From Nostoc sp. HK-01 (lineage in GTDB: Bacteria > Cyanobacteriota > Cyanobacteriia > Cyanobacteriales > Nostocaceae), in NCBI GenBank assembly GCA_003990705.1, contig AP018318.1, positions 2,173,501-2,237,500 on the forward strand: a stretch of DNA of 64,000 nt, read 5' to 3'. The stretch's first letter is position 1. The number at the start of each line of letters is the position of its first letter. Made by a program: the position numbers and the translations under genes. The notes under the pieces were generated by a model, which did not search any database, was not told the DNA's origin, and was given only the letters and a program-made list of their open reading frames with translations. Positions 9,293 through 18,250 of the stretch are shown piece by piece.

Positions 9293-9724
9293 TCATGATA
9301 AATGCTTACCTAACACTCGCTCGGCTAAATTGCTTAACCCTGGTAAACGACTAGATTGTCCCCGAATAATGCGAAAAATTAGCCAAATACTCACTAAAAA
9401 ATAACCAGATGTGATCAAGCTATTGAGTATTAATAAACGCAAGGCCAAAAATTCAGAAGATGCTGCTCCAGTTGCTAACAAAAGATAAGTTAACAGCCAA
9501 GTAAATGTCATAGTAACAGACTGACGGCTAACCCTCAGTTGTTCCCGACTGCCCTGATGACGATAGAGAGTCCAGAGAGATGGCAGAACCCCAATAACTG
9601 GGATGACATAAATCAGTAACTGTCTTTGATTGGTATAGGAGTCTTGACTAAAAACCTGAGGTGAGACAGGCTGATTTTCTGCCTCTACCCCGAAAGAATC
9701 ATTAATTGGTTCAAGATTTTCCAT
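9293..9724 (-). CDS. Small membrane protein of unknown function
   Basis: The 143-residue protein has a polar N-terminus of about 36 residues and three hydrophobic stretches (about 37-55, 70-88 and 92-120, the last possibly two helices). A basic loop (RHQGSREQLRVSR) sits between the first and second. No family is recognised. It is divergent from the AI-2E-type permease gene 108 bp away, so the two may share a promoter region. Confidence 0.6.
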   Translation of the reverse strand: MENLEPINDSFGVEAENQPVSPQVFSQDSYTNQRQLLIYVIPVIGVLPSLWTLYRHQGSREQLRVSRQSVTMTFTWLLTYLLLATGAASSEFLALRLLILNSLITSGYFLVSIWLIFRIIRGQSSRLPGLSNLAERVLGKHLS

Positions 9725-9832
9725 TTGGCTGAGTCTAATCCTAAACTAGAGAGATGAAAGACTGTGATGTAGTCAGAGATAATAGGCTTTAGAGAAAGAT
9801 TTTATTTAGTTTTATCTCGCAAGCAGCTAAAG

Positions 9833-11008
9833 ATGCAGACACGCAAGCTAATCGACTGGTGGCAGACACTAACACCAATAGCGCGAATCGGAGCGATCGC
9901 TCTATTCGCACCACTGCTAGTCCTCAATGGTTGGGCGATTTCAGCAATTTTTGAATATTTCCACTCCCTCATAGTTATTTTAGTCGGAGCCTCGGTATTG
10001 GCATTTCTGCTCAACTACCCCGTTAGCTGGATGGAGCAACACGGTGCGAAGCGAGAGCAAGTTGCTGTCCTGGTGTTTTTATTAGCGTTATCGATTTTAT
10101 TAGCATTGGGTGTAACTCTGTTTCCGTTAGCGTTAACGCAAGCGCAACAGCTGGTGGCTCGCATCCCAGAGTTAATTGATTCTGGGCGATCGCAGTTAAT
10201 GATGTTAAACGAGAAAGCAGAAGTTCTCGGCTTACCGATTAACCTTGATGCTCTTGTAGTGCAAATTAATGATCGCGTCAAGGGACAACTGCAAGCGATC
10301 GCCGGACAAGTTCTCAACCTGGCTGTTGTCACATTCACTAGCTTGCTAGATTTTCTGCTGACAATGGTTTTGACTTTCTATCTTTTGCAGCATGGCGACG
10401 AACTCTGGCAAAGTTTAGTTGATTGGCTACCCAGCAGATTTCGTGAACCCTTCTCGCAAACAGTCCGCCTCAGTTTTCAAAACTTTTTTATTACTCAGCT
10501 AATTTTATCTACCTGTATGGCCTCAGCCTTGATTCCTGCCTTTTTGTGGCTGAAGGTGCCATTCGGTCTGTTATTTGGTCTTACCATCGGTATTATGGCT
10601 CTCGTACCCTTTGGTGGTTCCGTGGGTATTATCTTGACTACCTCATTAGTAGCGTTACAAGACTTCTGGATGGGAGCAAGAGTTTTACTTGCAGCCGTGA
10701 TTGTGCAACAAATTTTAGAGAATTTAATTGCTCCGCGAATCTTAGGCAGTTTTACTGGCTTAAATCCAGTCTGGATACTAATTTCTGTCTTAACTGGCGC
10801 GAGAGTTGGCGGATTATTAGGTGTCATAGTAGCTGTACCTACTGCTGTCATAGTTAAAACTGCGTTAGGCGCTCTTCGTCCTAATAAATTAAGTAGCGAA
10901 GATGACAGCACCTCTAAATCCGAGAAAACTGCACCCAGTGTAGCGGAAGAATCTCCCAAAGCCGAAGTCAAAAATCCCCTCAGCTTTTCTGAACCAACAT
11001 TGCCTTAA
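9833..11008 (+). CDS. AI-2E family (PerM/UPF0118) transporter
   Basis: The 391-residue polytopic membrane protein has about eight hydrophobic segments. The family pattern is clear: an N-terminal helix pair (AIALFAPLLVLNGWAISAIF; LIVILVGASVLAFLLNYPV), a long periplasmic helical region around 100-150, and the C-terminal stretches GIMALVPFGGSVG and ILENLIAPRILG typical of AI-2E/PerM permeases. A charged Ser/Glu/Lys-rich tail of about 40 residues follows. Members export signals, ions or small metabolites; substrate is unknown here. It converges on the serpin gene. Confidence 0.88.
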   Translation: MQTRKLIDWWQTLTPIARIGAIALFAPLLVLNGWAISAIFEYFHSLIVILVGASVLAFLLNYPVSWMEQHGAKREQVAVLVFLLALSILLALGVTLFPLALTQAQQLVARIPELIDSGRSQLMMLNEKAEVLGLPINLDALVVQINDRVKGQLQAIAGQVLNLAVVTFTSLLDFLLTMVLTFYLLQHGDELWQSLVDWLPSRFREPFSQTVRLSFQNFFITQLILSTCMASALIPAFLWLKVPFGLLFGLTIGIMALVPFGGSVGIILTTSLVALQDFWMGARVLLAAVIVQQILENLIAPRILGSFTGLNPVWILISVLTGARVGGLLGVIVAVPTAVIVKTALGALRPNKLSSEDDSTSKSEKTAPSVAEESPKAEVKNPLSFSEPTLP

Positions 11009-11075
11009 CTTTTAAAGCACAAGGAGTTAAACCGCCAAAATTTTATTCTTTTGCTTTTTACCTTTTAACCTGTGA

Positions 11076-12401
11076 TTATGGTTCCAAAATTGAACCCATA
11101 AACAAAATACTACCTGTTTGATTATCTCGAATGGCACAGAAGAAGGGACGGTCAACAATCATCCGGAATGGTTGTGGCTTTTCTCTCAAAGATGTTGTTA
11201 CTATCCCTACTGATGTAGCCGCAGCCGCTTCTGTGCCTTCTTCATTAACTTCTACAAAAGTTTTATGCTTGACTTGGCTGATGGCTAAATTTTTTCCAAT
11301 CCCGGAAAAATTGGCTTGCTTACTGAAAGCTTCTTGCATACCCAAAGCTTTCAGCGCATCATTGAGCGTCACCTCGTAGTCAGTTTTAAACCGAGGTAGG
11401 CGAATTAAACCTTCTTGACTATTAAACTGTTTTAGCCATTTTTCCCAGTTCTCAGAATTTAAGTTTTGGTAAAAGGTTTTGAGATTCGAGTTTTGTTTCG
11501 GTAGAAAGATGTAAAAGCTAACTTTGCCATCTTTACCGTAAGGTAAACTTATTGCTTGGAATTGCCCGTTTTCATAATATTGATACTCACCTTCTTGTGA
11601 CATCATCGGGTGTTGTTTTTGCCGACCAGATGCGCTGTAAAAGGGATATTCAGCGGTTTGATTTTTATCAAACTTCTCACTCCATTGCCCTTTGAAGTAA
11701 ATGGCATTAATTAAAAACAGCGCTTGATTGGGTTCGATTTTGTCAACTATTTTGTTGATTTTGCCGCGTGTATTATCGTTAACCCAGCTATTGATTGTAC
11801 TTAAAGCAGATGCATCTTGAAAATCTAAATTAGCTACTTTTGCTTTATAAAATTCTTGGTTTCTTTGCAAGAAATCTGGGCGTAAGCTGACATCTTTATT
11901 AACCCAAAGTGAGTTAGCAATATTTAATTGCACGTTAGCATCAGGATTTTCTAACAGGCCTTTTAAGGCTGCATAATTAGAGTTAATTGCGCTCAAACTC
12001 ATGCCTTGTAGTTCTAAAGTTTTAGCCATTGCCTGTTGAGTAGAACCACTAGCACCGTTGTAGGTCATGGCTAAGGCGATCGCTAAACTAGAAGGTGAAA
12101 TAAAAATGTTTTTCTCGTTACTTTCTGCTGTCAAAATTTCTGAAAATAGCTTGAAGCCAAATTTATTATTGGCTTTTACTAGTTTTGTATCAGCTTTTAC
12201 TGTTTTTTTTTGCAATGGTAACTCTGGTTGAGGCATTTTAGAGTCGGCAAGGGCATCACTATTACTATTAACTTGAGAACAACCCAGTACACCAAACAAA
12301 ACGACACTAGCTGCGGCTAGGACATAACGCCTTCCCAGGCTGACAGCGTAACGTCTTTGCAGAAAATTTTCTTTCATACCGCGCAACTTTTGCCGATTCA
12401 T
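11076..12401 (-). CDS. Serpin family protease inhibitor, predicted lipoprotein
   Basis: Serpins trap proteases by cleavage of a reactive-centre loop. This 441-residue protein has a lipoprotein signal (lipobox VLGC, Cys41) and then a full serpin domain: NIFISPSSLAIALAMTYNGASG, LFLINAIYFKGQW and the C-terminal VDRPFFCAIRDNQTGSILFMGS. The hinge E387-E-G-T-E-A-A-A-A-T396 (P17-P8) has the small residues required for loop insertion, so it should be inhibitory. By alpha-1-antitrypsin spacing P1 is Thr403, but the following loop is longer, so Leu405 or Arg406 are possible. An internal Met at codon 9 is another possible start. It lies directly downstream of a subtilase gene, a plausible target. Confidence 0.93.
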   Translation of the reverse strand: MNRQKLRGMKENFLQRRYAVSLGRRYVLAAASVVLFGVLGCSQVNSNSDALADSKMPQPELPLQKKTVKADTKLVKANNKFGFKLFSEILTAESNEKNIFISPSSLAIALAMTYNGASGSTQQAMAKTLELQGMSLSAINSNYAALKGLLENPDANVQLNIANSLWVNKDVSLRPDFLQRNQEFYKAKVANLDFQDASALSTINSWVNDNTRGKINKIVDKIEPNQALFLINAIYFKGQWSEKFDKNQTAEYPFYSASGRQKQHPMMSQEGEYQYYENGQFQAISLPYGKDGKVSFYIFLPKQNSNLKTFYQNLNSENWEKWLKQFNSQEGLIRLPRFKTDYEVTLNDALKALGMQEAFSKQANFSGIGKNLAISQVKHKTFVEVNEEGTEAAAATSVGIVTTSLREKPQPFRMIVDRPFFCAIRDNQTGSILFMGSILEP

Positions 12402-12589
12402 GATTCCACCTCACTTACCAAAGATGTTTAGCAACTATCACGATTGATGCTAAATGCGTTAATGATTAACTATTGCATTAGTAGGGGCATCAACCTTTGA
12501 TGGTTACAGTTTTGGTAACAGTAATTCAGTGAGTAGCAGTGATTTGGAATTAAGTTGTTAGTTACTATACTTACTCCAAATAGTAATCC

Positions 12590-12652
12590 AAAGTCAAAAG
12601 TCAATAGTCCAAAATAACTTTTGACTACTGACTTCATACTTTTGACTTTAAT
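12590..12652. repeat. Imperfect inverted repeat of AGTCAAA-type heptamers
   Basis: AAAGTCAAAAGT...TAGTC on the left pairs with GACTA...ACTTTTGACTTT on the right around a short AAAATAA centre. It lies between the subtilase stop and the serpin start and may act as an attenuator or terminator. Heptamer-based spacers like this are common in Nostocales. Confidence 0.55.
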
Positions 12653-14237
12653 TCATAGTCCACCAAGCCAAAGCATAAGGTTGAGTTGGAGCGTTTACCT
12701 GTTGGCGAAATTGCACACGGATTTTGTAATTCCCATTAGCAGGAACGGGACAAAAAATATGTTCTACACTATCAATTTGACTAATAGAAGAACAAACAGC
12801 GCCAGCCTCAGAATTTTTAGCATCAGCTTTGACTAAGTAGAGGTCGAGATTATTCAAACCCTTATCGCTAAAAGTTTCGCCCACATCAAACTGTTCGTTT
12901 TGATTGCGATCGCTCAACTCGACCAATCTATCCCAACTAAGGGTAATAGCAACAAAACTCCCCTGCTTTAACGGTTTTGTTAACTGATAATCAACACTAT
13001 TCCCCGCCGCAACTTGGCGATAATCCCAACCAATTGCAGGGATAGTCTTTGCAGGTTGCCATTGTCCAGCGCTAAATTGTTGATAAGCGCGAAACGCATT
13101 TAAATGTCCTGCACCCATTTGAGCATCTAAGGGAATTTGTGGGTTTTTATAAGCATCAGAATCTAACCAATTTTGATTCTGTTTATCGATCAGCGTCCGT
13201 GACATCCCCAAGCGCAAGCCATTACCACTGTCTTGGATTTTATCGGCGGAGTTGAGCAAAACTGCTTTCATCACTTGATGACGGCGGCTATCAACACTCC
13301 AATTAGGTTTTTTTGTGCGGAGTTGACGATCGCCAAATTCCTGTAACAAAGCAACTGTAGCCGTAACATGAGGTGCAGCAAAACTTGTACCTGTCGCTTT
13401 ATTAATTTTGCCGTCAGGATTTAGCAACGGAATATTATTACCAGGCGCAACTATACTGATGGCGCGACGACCATCCAGATTATATTCTTTTCCCGCTAAC
13501 CTTCCACTAGCTCCCTGATTCACCCCTGCAAGGTTAGAAACATCTACTTTATTAAAAATTCCACCGCGGCGGGATGAAAAAGCCACGTTAACTCCATTAA
13601 AATTATCTGTAGGAATCGGAATACCGCCTTTACCCTGATTGCCTGCGATCGCATACAAAACATCGTGAACCCGACTCGACCAGTCAACACACAACGTTAA
13701 CAAAGCATTCCCATCTAGAACAGCATCCACGCGTGGATCACGATTGAGGGGTTCACCAAAGCTAAAGTTAATTGCGCGGATATCACCACCATTTTGTAAT
13801 GCAATGTGTTGTGCTGATAAACACTCTTCTGGCTGACCCATGTTTTTCGTAGAACCGACAGCAGAAGAATACAGTCTGGCTCCTGGTGCTACCCCAGGTA
13901 AACCCTTATCTCTACTCACCATCATCCCAGCAACATTGTAAGCGTGGGGGTCAACACCAGTATTTGATTTTGCGGGGCCATTGCGTAAGAAAACTGCTGC
14001 TAGAGATATAGCGCGATTTTTTGAGACGGCTTTATCCCAACCAAACATTCCCGGACGACCGATTTCTACTTGACCAATGGCTATCTTGCGACCAGTTAAA
14101 TTGTAAGGAGGTTGATGTAGTTTTAAAGCATCAATCCCATTTGTTCCTAAAGAAGTTTCTAATCCTGAAGCCAATACAGGTACACTCAAACAAGAAGCAC
14201 TCAAACCCCAAATTAGCCAACTTAGTTTTTTGTTCAT
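12648..14237 (-). CDS. S8 family (subtilisin-like) serine protease with Glu in place of the triad Asp
   Basis: The 529-residue exported protease has a signal peptide cut near VLA-SG (residue 23). His98 (DPHAYNVAG), oxyanion Asn200 (YAIAGNQG) and nucleophile Ser285 (GTSFAAPHV) are present. At the place of the triad Asp the protein reads IAIGQVEIGRPG, so Glu58 stands where subtilisins have Asp. The second His of HGTHVAG is Asn. After about residue 390 a beta-rich domain (QVAAGNSVDYQLTKPLKQGSF...) follows, like the pre-peptidase/P-domain C-terminal regions that bind Ca2+ or substrate. Activity is likely but not certain. The serpin gene follows 246 bp downstream on the same strand. Confidence 0.9.
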   Translation of the reverse strand: MNKKLSWLIWGLSASCLSVPVLASGLETSLGTNGIDALKLHQPPYNLTGRKIAIGQVEIGRPGMFGWDKAVSKNRAISLAAVFLRNGPAKSNTGVDPHAYNVAGMMVSRDKGLPGVAPGARLYSSAVGSTKNMGQPEECLSAQHIALQNGGDIRAINFSFGEPLNRDPRVDAVLDGNALLTLCVDWSSRVHDVLYAIAGNQGKGGIPIPTDNFNGVNVAFSSRRGGIFNKVDVSNLAGVNQGASGRLAGKEYNLDGRRAISIVAPGNNIPLLNPDGKINKATGTSFAAPHVTATVALLQEFGDRQLRTKKPNWSVDSRRHQVMKAVLLNSADKIQDSGNGLRLGMSRTLIDKQNQNWLDSDAYKNPQIPLDAQMGAGHLNAFRAYQQFSAGQWQPAKTIPAIGWDYRQVAAGNSVDYQLTKPLKQGSFVAITLSWDRLVELSDRNQNEQFDVGETFSDKGLNNLDLYLVKADAKNSEAGAVCSSISQIDSVEHIFCPVPANGNYKIRVQFRQQVNAPTQPYALAWWTMN

Positions 14238-14429
14238 AATTAATAGTCAATGGTCAATATTCATCGGTCATTTGTAATTTTCTCTGTCTTCTCTGCTGGC
14301 TTCAATAGATAAGCTGCTTATGGCCTTTACCTGACAAAGCAAGATTAAATTCCAGAGAATTACTCAATATTTTGTTACAGTATTTTGTTACAATGCTTAC
14401 AGACGAGGACGCTTAAAAACCCACTAGCC

Positions 14430-15137
14430 ATGACCCAAAACCGATCTGAACAGCCCATTGTAATTGCTCCATCTATACTATCAGCCGATTTTAGTCGTCT
14501 GGGTGATGAAATTCGCGCAGTAGACGCAGCTGGAGCCGATTGGATTCATGTTGATGTAATGGACGGTCGTTTTGTACCTAATATTACGATAGGCCCTCTG
14601 GTTGTGGAGGCGATTCGTCCAGTTACTAAAAAACCTCTGGATGTCCACTTGATGATTGTGGAACCAGAAAAGTATGTAGAAGGCTTTGCTAAAGCAGGTG
14701 CAGATATTATCTCTGTTCACGCTGAACATAATGCTTCACCACACTTACACCGCACTCTCGGTCAAATTAAAGAACTTGGTAAACAAGCAGGAGTAGTACT
14801 CAATCCTTCCACACCACTAGAATTTATTGAGTACGTACTAGAACTTTGTGATTTAGTTCTAATTATGAGTGTTAACCCTGGTTTTGGTGGTCAAAGCTTC
14901 ATTCCTGGTGTCATACCTAAAATCAGAAAGCTGCGTCAGATGTGCGATGAGCGCGGACTCAACCCCTGGATTGAAGTTGATGGCGGACTGAAAGCTAACA
15001 ATACTTGGCAGGTTTTAGAAGCAGGCGCTAATGCCATTGTTGCTGGTTCCGCTGTATTCAACGCCAAAGATTATGCTGAAGCAATTACCAATATTCGCAA
15101 CAGCAAGCGTCCTACACCAGAACTCGCAAAAGTTTAA
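14430..15137 (+). CDS. rpe: Ribulose-phosphate 3-epimerase
   Basis: This Calvin-cycle and pentose-phosphate enzyme interconverts ribulose 5-phosphate and xylulose 5-phosphate. The 235 residues form a TIM barrel with the family signatures: [28 protein letters not shown] (metal His/Asp), [24 protein letters not shown] and EVDGG...[13 protein letters not shown]. The frame opens earlier at 14385, but ATG 14430 gives the usual length of the family and starts the conserved part after about ten residues. A strong terminator follows. Nothing unusual. Confidence 0.97.
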   Translation: MTQNRSEQPIVIAPSILSADFSRLGDEIRAVDAAGADWIHVDVMDGRFVPNITIGPLVVEAIRPVTKKPLDVHLMIVEPEKYVEGFAKAGADIISVHAEHNASPHLHRTLGQIKELGKQAGVVLNPSTPLEFIEYVLELCDLVLIMSVNPGFGGQSFIPGVIPKIRKLRQMCDERGLNPWIEVDGGLKANNTWQVLEAGANAIVAGSAVFNAKDYAEAITNIRNSKRPTPELAKV

Positions 15138-15161
15138 TTTAGTCAAGTCTTGTATTCATTA

Positions 15162-15201
15162 AACTAGGGTAGGCAATTTAAAGTGCCTACCCTAGTTTTT
15201 T
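15162..15201. terminator. Strong terminator after rpe
   Basis: AACTAGGGTAGGCA and TGCCTACCCTAGTT form a perfect 14-bp stem with an 8-base loop, followed by TTTT. It can also serve the opposite strand. Confidence 0.9.
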
Positions 15202-15288
15202 GCTTTACTGAATTTCAATTACAGTTTCAGACATCCACAGATGATAAAAACTAGCCCATACAAGGCTTATAAATTTTTCACCTGCTAT

Positions 15289-16008
15289 TCACTTACTTCT
15301 TGCCCAATTAGTTGTTTTCCAAAAGATGAAAAATAAAGCAGATGTCACTAAAGCTCCCAGATTCCATTTCACAGAATTTTTTAGTAAATTTAACCGCTGA
15401 GTCGATTGATTAGCTTGAGCTTGTAGTTTAATTTTCTCTTTAGCTTGAGAAACCTCTGATAAAACTTTTTCTTTTAATTCTTGAGGATTACTTGCATCTA
15501 CTGAACGGCCTTGGCTTTTGAGAAAAGTTTCGATTTGTTCTGGTTTAGCTTGGCTAAGTCGCTGTTCAACTTGTTCAGCTTGCGATATTTGTTGCTGAGA
15601 TAAATTGTTAATTTGATTATAACTTTGCTTACTAAGTCTGACTGTATTACTAATACCAACAGGAATAAGCAATATAAAAATTATCGCTAACAATAAACTG
15701 ATCCAAGATAGTAATCTTAAAGTTAAAAATTCCCACTTAGATCGGGCATGTAGCTCACCATAAAACACTAATGCCAAACCAATCAAACTCACAGGTACTC
15801 TTTCGACTAATGCACCAAAAGTTTGAAATTCCCAAACGGGATTCATAAAGCTAGGCGGAAAAATGGTTTCAACTATATCGAATAATGCCAGCAACAATAG
15901 CCCATAACCAAGAACTCGTAAAATAGTCATTGAGCCTACTTGGTTGTAAGCAAATTCCTGCAACTCCTGAATTACGGGAATAAGTTTATCAGTGTTTGAT
16001 TTAGTCAT
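15289..16008 (-). CDS. HpsJ-like membrane protein associated with the cyanoexosortase
   Basis: The protein has 239 residues from the ATG at 16008; an upstream TTG at 16035 is less likely. Four hydrophobic segments (near 30-50, 65-85, 95-120 and the last 25 residues) flank a long polar, Gln/Glu/Lys-rich coiled-coil region (about 120-210, SQQQISQAEQVEQRLSQAKP). This matches the HpsJ family of hormogonium polysaccharide proteins and the HpsJ-like proteins encoded beside cyanoexosortases. It is the last gene of the exosortase operon, so a role in processing, surface display or polysaccharide export is inferred. Confidence 0.75.
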   Translation of the reverse strand: MTKSNTDKLIPVIQELQEFAYNQVGSMTILRVLGYGLLLLALFDIVETIFPPSFMNPVWEFQTFGALVERVPVSLIGLALVFYGELHARSKWEFLTLRLLSWISLLLAIIFILLIPVGISNTVRLSKQSYNQINNLSQQQISQAEQVEQRLSQAKPEQIETFLKSQGRSVDASNPQELKEKVLSEVSQAKEKIKLQAQANQSTQRLNLLKNSVKWNLGALVTSALFFIFWKTTNWARSK

Positions 16009-16069
16009 ATTTCTAGCAAATGTTCCACAGTTCAATTCAAGCTAAGATAATGGTCTAATTGTAAATTCT

Positions 16070-16225
16070 CTATGTCTGAGATTCACCAAGAAAAACTTGA
16101 CTTCTATATTCTTCTAATTTGGGCTTTTTTGATGATTCTTTTTGGATAACATTTACCAAAACTAAAATGATACAGCCTAGATTTACAGCTAACAATAAAA
16201 TACGCAGCTTACTCCAAATCTTCAT
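16070..16225 (-). CDS. 51-codon ORF overlapping the exosortase gene; likely truncated exosortase-associated protein
   Basis: The ATG at 16225 lies inside the last codons of the exosortase gene (17-base overlap, so translation is probably coupled), and the frame ends at TAG 16070-16072. The product starts with a basic head (MKIWSKLR), one membrane helix (ILLLAVNLGCIILVLVNVI) and a Lys/Glu-rich tail. In related operons a protein of about 200 residues with just this N-terminal design sits between exosortase and the HpsJ-like gene. Here only the anchor remains and 61 bases separate its stop from the next ATG. It may be a decayed remnant or a genuine small protein. Confidence 0.55.
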   Translation of the reverse strand: MKIWSKLRILLLAVNLGCIILVLVNVIQKESSKKPKLEEYRSQVFLGESQT

Positions 16226-17102
16226 TAGCTTTTAGACCTTGTAGTTCTCTTTTTTTAGACTCTGGTGGATTGAGTAAAAACCAGTAAAATAAACCAAAAA
16301 GTATCACTGTAATCATCCCAAATATTAATGAACCATCTCCCACATGCCAAAACTTAAAAGCTTGCTGATGTTGATTAGCTGCAATGACAGCTAAAATGGC
16401 AACTCTGACAGCATTAACCATAAAAGCGATAATTACAGCTACTATAGGCACTAAGATTCTTTTTTTACGTTCTGGGGGAAACATTAATAAACCAATTACA
16501 GATAGCCCTAAAAGATGGCATATCCACTCTATACCTGCACAGTTTTCTGCAACTTTAATTCCACCAGTTGGTAAATTTATATAGACATCTTGCAAATAGA
16601 CTTCAAACCCAGCATACCAAAGTATTAATGTAGACAATTTGGCAGTTAAAACCGATAATGGTTTCACATTTAATAAAGCAAAAATTAAGACTTTAGGTAC
16701 ACTAGCAAAAAAAAGAATCACTAGTTCTTGCCAATATTGCTTTAATCCCTTCAATCCAGAAGCAAGCAAACTTATTGCAAGTGCCGCAACGAAAGGTGCG
16801 ACATGAGTATATACTGCAAATAATTTTCCTGGCGGGAAGTGAATACTATACCAAAGTACAATGGCTATTAGGACTGTACCAATAACACTAGAAATAATAT
16901 CGCTTTCTAATTTAAGTTTATGTTTTTTATCTCCGAGTAAGGAGACTACAGCAAATAAAGATAAAACTATCATTCCTAGGTGAGAATCATCACCTGCTTT
17001 CCAAATTATGGTTAAAAGTATTGCAACTAAGCCTCCGCCTATTCCTAATAACCACAATTGGGGATTTGTTAGTGGTTGATTTAAAATGCGAGTTGCTTTC
17101 AT
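16209..17102 (-). CDS. Exosortase family protease/transpeptidase (cyanoexosortase A type)
   Basis: Exosortases process PEP-CTERM-tagged exported proteins. The 297-residue protein has about eight membrane segments and the three conserved catalytic residues: Cys188 in VAENCAGIEW, Arg233 in NAVRVAIL and His253 in FWHVGDG. Length and motifs fit the cyanobacterial subgroup. Downstream on the same strand are an overlapping short ORF and an HpsJ-like gene. I see no protein with a PEP-CTERM tail in this window, so the substrates must be encoded elsewhere. The assignment to subgroup A is from gene context. Confidence 0.88.
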   Translation of the reverse strand: MKATRILNQPLTNPQLWLLGIGGGLVAILLTIIWKAGDDSHLGMIVLSLFAVVSLLGDKKHKLKLESDIISSVIGTVLIAIVLWYSIHFPPGKLFAVYTHVAPFVAALAISLLASGLKGLKQYWQELVILFFASVPKVLIFALLNVKPLSVLTAKLSTLILWYAGFEVYLQDVYINLPTGGIKVAENCAGIEWICHLLGLSVIGLLMFPPERKKRILVPIVAVIIAFMVNAVRVAILAVIAANQHQQAFKFWHVGDGSLIFGMITVILFGLFYWFLLNPPESKKRELQGLKANEDLE

Positions 17103-17819
17103 GTACTTTAAATATGAAACAGCTAAGATTCAGTGATGACTATTAAGTTGCTACACACAAAATTTAAGTAATTTTTCTCAATGTATTTAGTAATTAAGAT
17201 TACTATTTAAGTAGATATAATCAACCTTTTTTATGAACTTTTATTAAATCTTTAATTTTATTAACTTATCCATATTACTTGATATTCAGTCATAAATGCT
17301 GAAATATCCAGATTAATCCATAATAACTAGTTTATTCATTCTATGAATTTTATGTAAATTTATTTTCCATTACTAGGAAAGTCAGCTATATTTTATACAT
17401 TAATTAAATTAACCAACTATAAGTCTTTGAAGTTTTTAGATGTATTTCATACTTATGGCTAAAATACATTTATATGAATCTGCTTTGATTCCTGAAATTA
17501 TTTACGTAGGAAGGGAACAGGAAACAGGGAACAGGTAAGAAAGAATAAAAGTCTACTGAGTTTTTTTCTCCAAATCAAATATGAGTCCTATAACCTGCAA
17601 AAGATTTGTAGGATTTATTAAAAGTCTCCCTAATTTTGCAAAAAGCATAATTACGACAATATTGCAACTATAATTACGCAGATTTTAATATTTTCTAGTT
17701 TTTGTTTTTGTGTGAGATATTTACAAAGTATTAATTACAGTTTCAATGAAATTTCTATCATCAATTTTTGATTAGAATTTAAGTGATCAATTTTAAAATT
17801 ATGATCATTATTAAAAAAT
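17103..17819. other. 717-bp AT-rich spacer
   Basis: The spacer lies between the divergent exosortase operon and a small membrane protein gene. It contains a short purine-rich repeat (GGGAACAGG...GGGAACAGG near 17513-17536) of the kind scattered in Nostocales. No gene or RNA was recognised; promoters for both flanks must lie here. Confidence 0.4.
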
Positions 17820-18248
17820 ATGAACGTGGAATTTTCGACTAGGATTCCTATGATGCCGCTTGTACTATTGTGGCTGGCTTATGCCTTGCTGGGATGGTAT
17901 CTGGCTGTGCATCACATCGTTTGGTTAGTCGGGGCTTTTGTTGCGGTTGTGGCTATAGCTGTTGTCCGCAGAAGTAATGCTTGGCTGGAGGAGTTAACGG
18001 CTTTTGGCTCTAAAATTTTAATTGTTATTTTATCTTTAGGTGCATCAGTGGCTTTAGTTGCCACTTGGTCGCTATTGTTTAGTTTGTTTCTGATACCAAT
18101 AGCAACTACATTGTTGGCAGATTTAGAAATGCGGTTTGCTGGTTTCGACAAAAAAGCTTCATTTCGGATATTAACACTCTTGGCAGGAGCAGGTTTATTT
18201 ATTGGTGAAGCTGTAGACTTGCTATTCTTCCCCAGTAGTAGATTCTAG
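17820..18248 (+). CDS. Small hydrophobic membrane protein of unknown function
   Basis: The 142-residue protein is almost entirely hydrophobic with four or five membrane segments and short charged links (RRSNAWLEE near 42-50, RFAGFDKKASFR near 102-113). The ATG at 17820 is preceded by a very AT-rich leader without a good Shine-Dalgarno. I do not recognise the family; related proteins appear widespread in cyanobacteria by general look only. It ends 2 bp before the kptA stop (convergent). Confidence 0.6.
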   Translation: MNVEFSTRIPMMPLVLLWLAYALLGWYLAVHHIVWLVGAFVAVVAIAVVRRSNAWLEELTAFGSKILIVILSLGASVALVATWSLLFSLFLIPIATTLLADLEMRFAGFDKKASFRILTLLAGAGLFIGEAVDLLFFPSSRF

Positions 18249-18250
18249 TT

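Noticed and set aside
9802-10971. Long antisense frames opposite the AI-2E-type permease gene
   Set aside because: Composition is rich in Ser/Arg/Cys without motifs and the permease on the other strand is certain.
16072-16149. 25-codon plus-strand frame (MSEIHQEK...) with a hydrophobic end
   Set aside because: It is antisense to the 51-codon ORF that is coupled to the exosortase gene; the latter has the better context.
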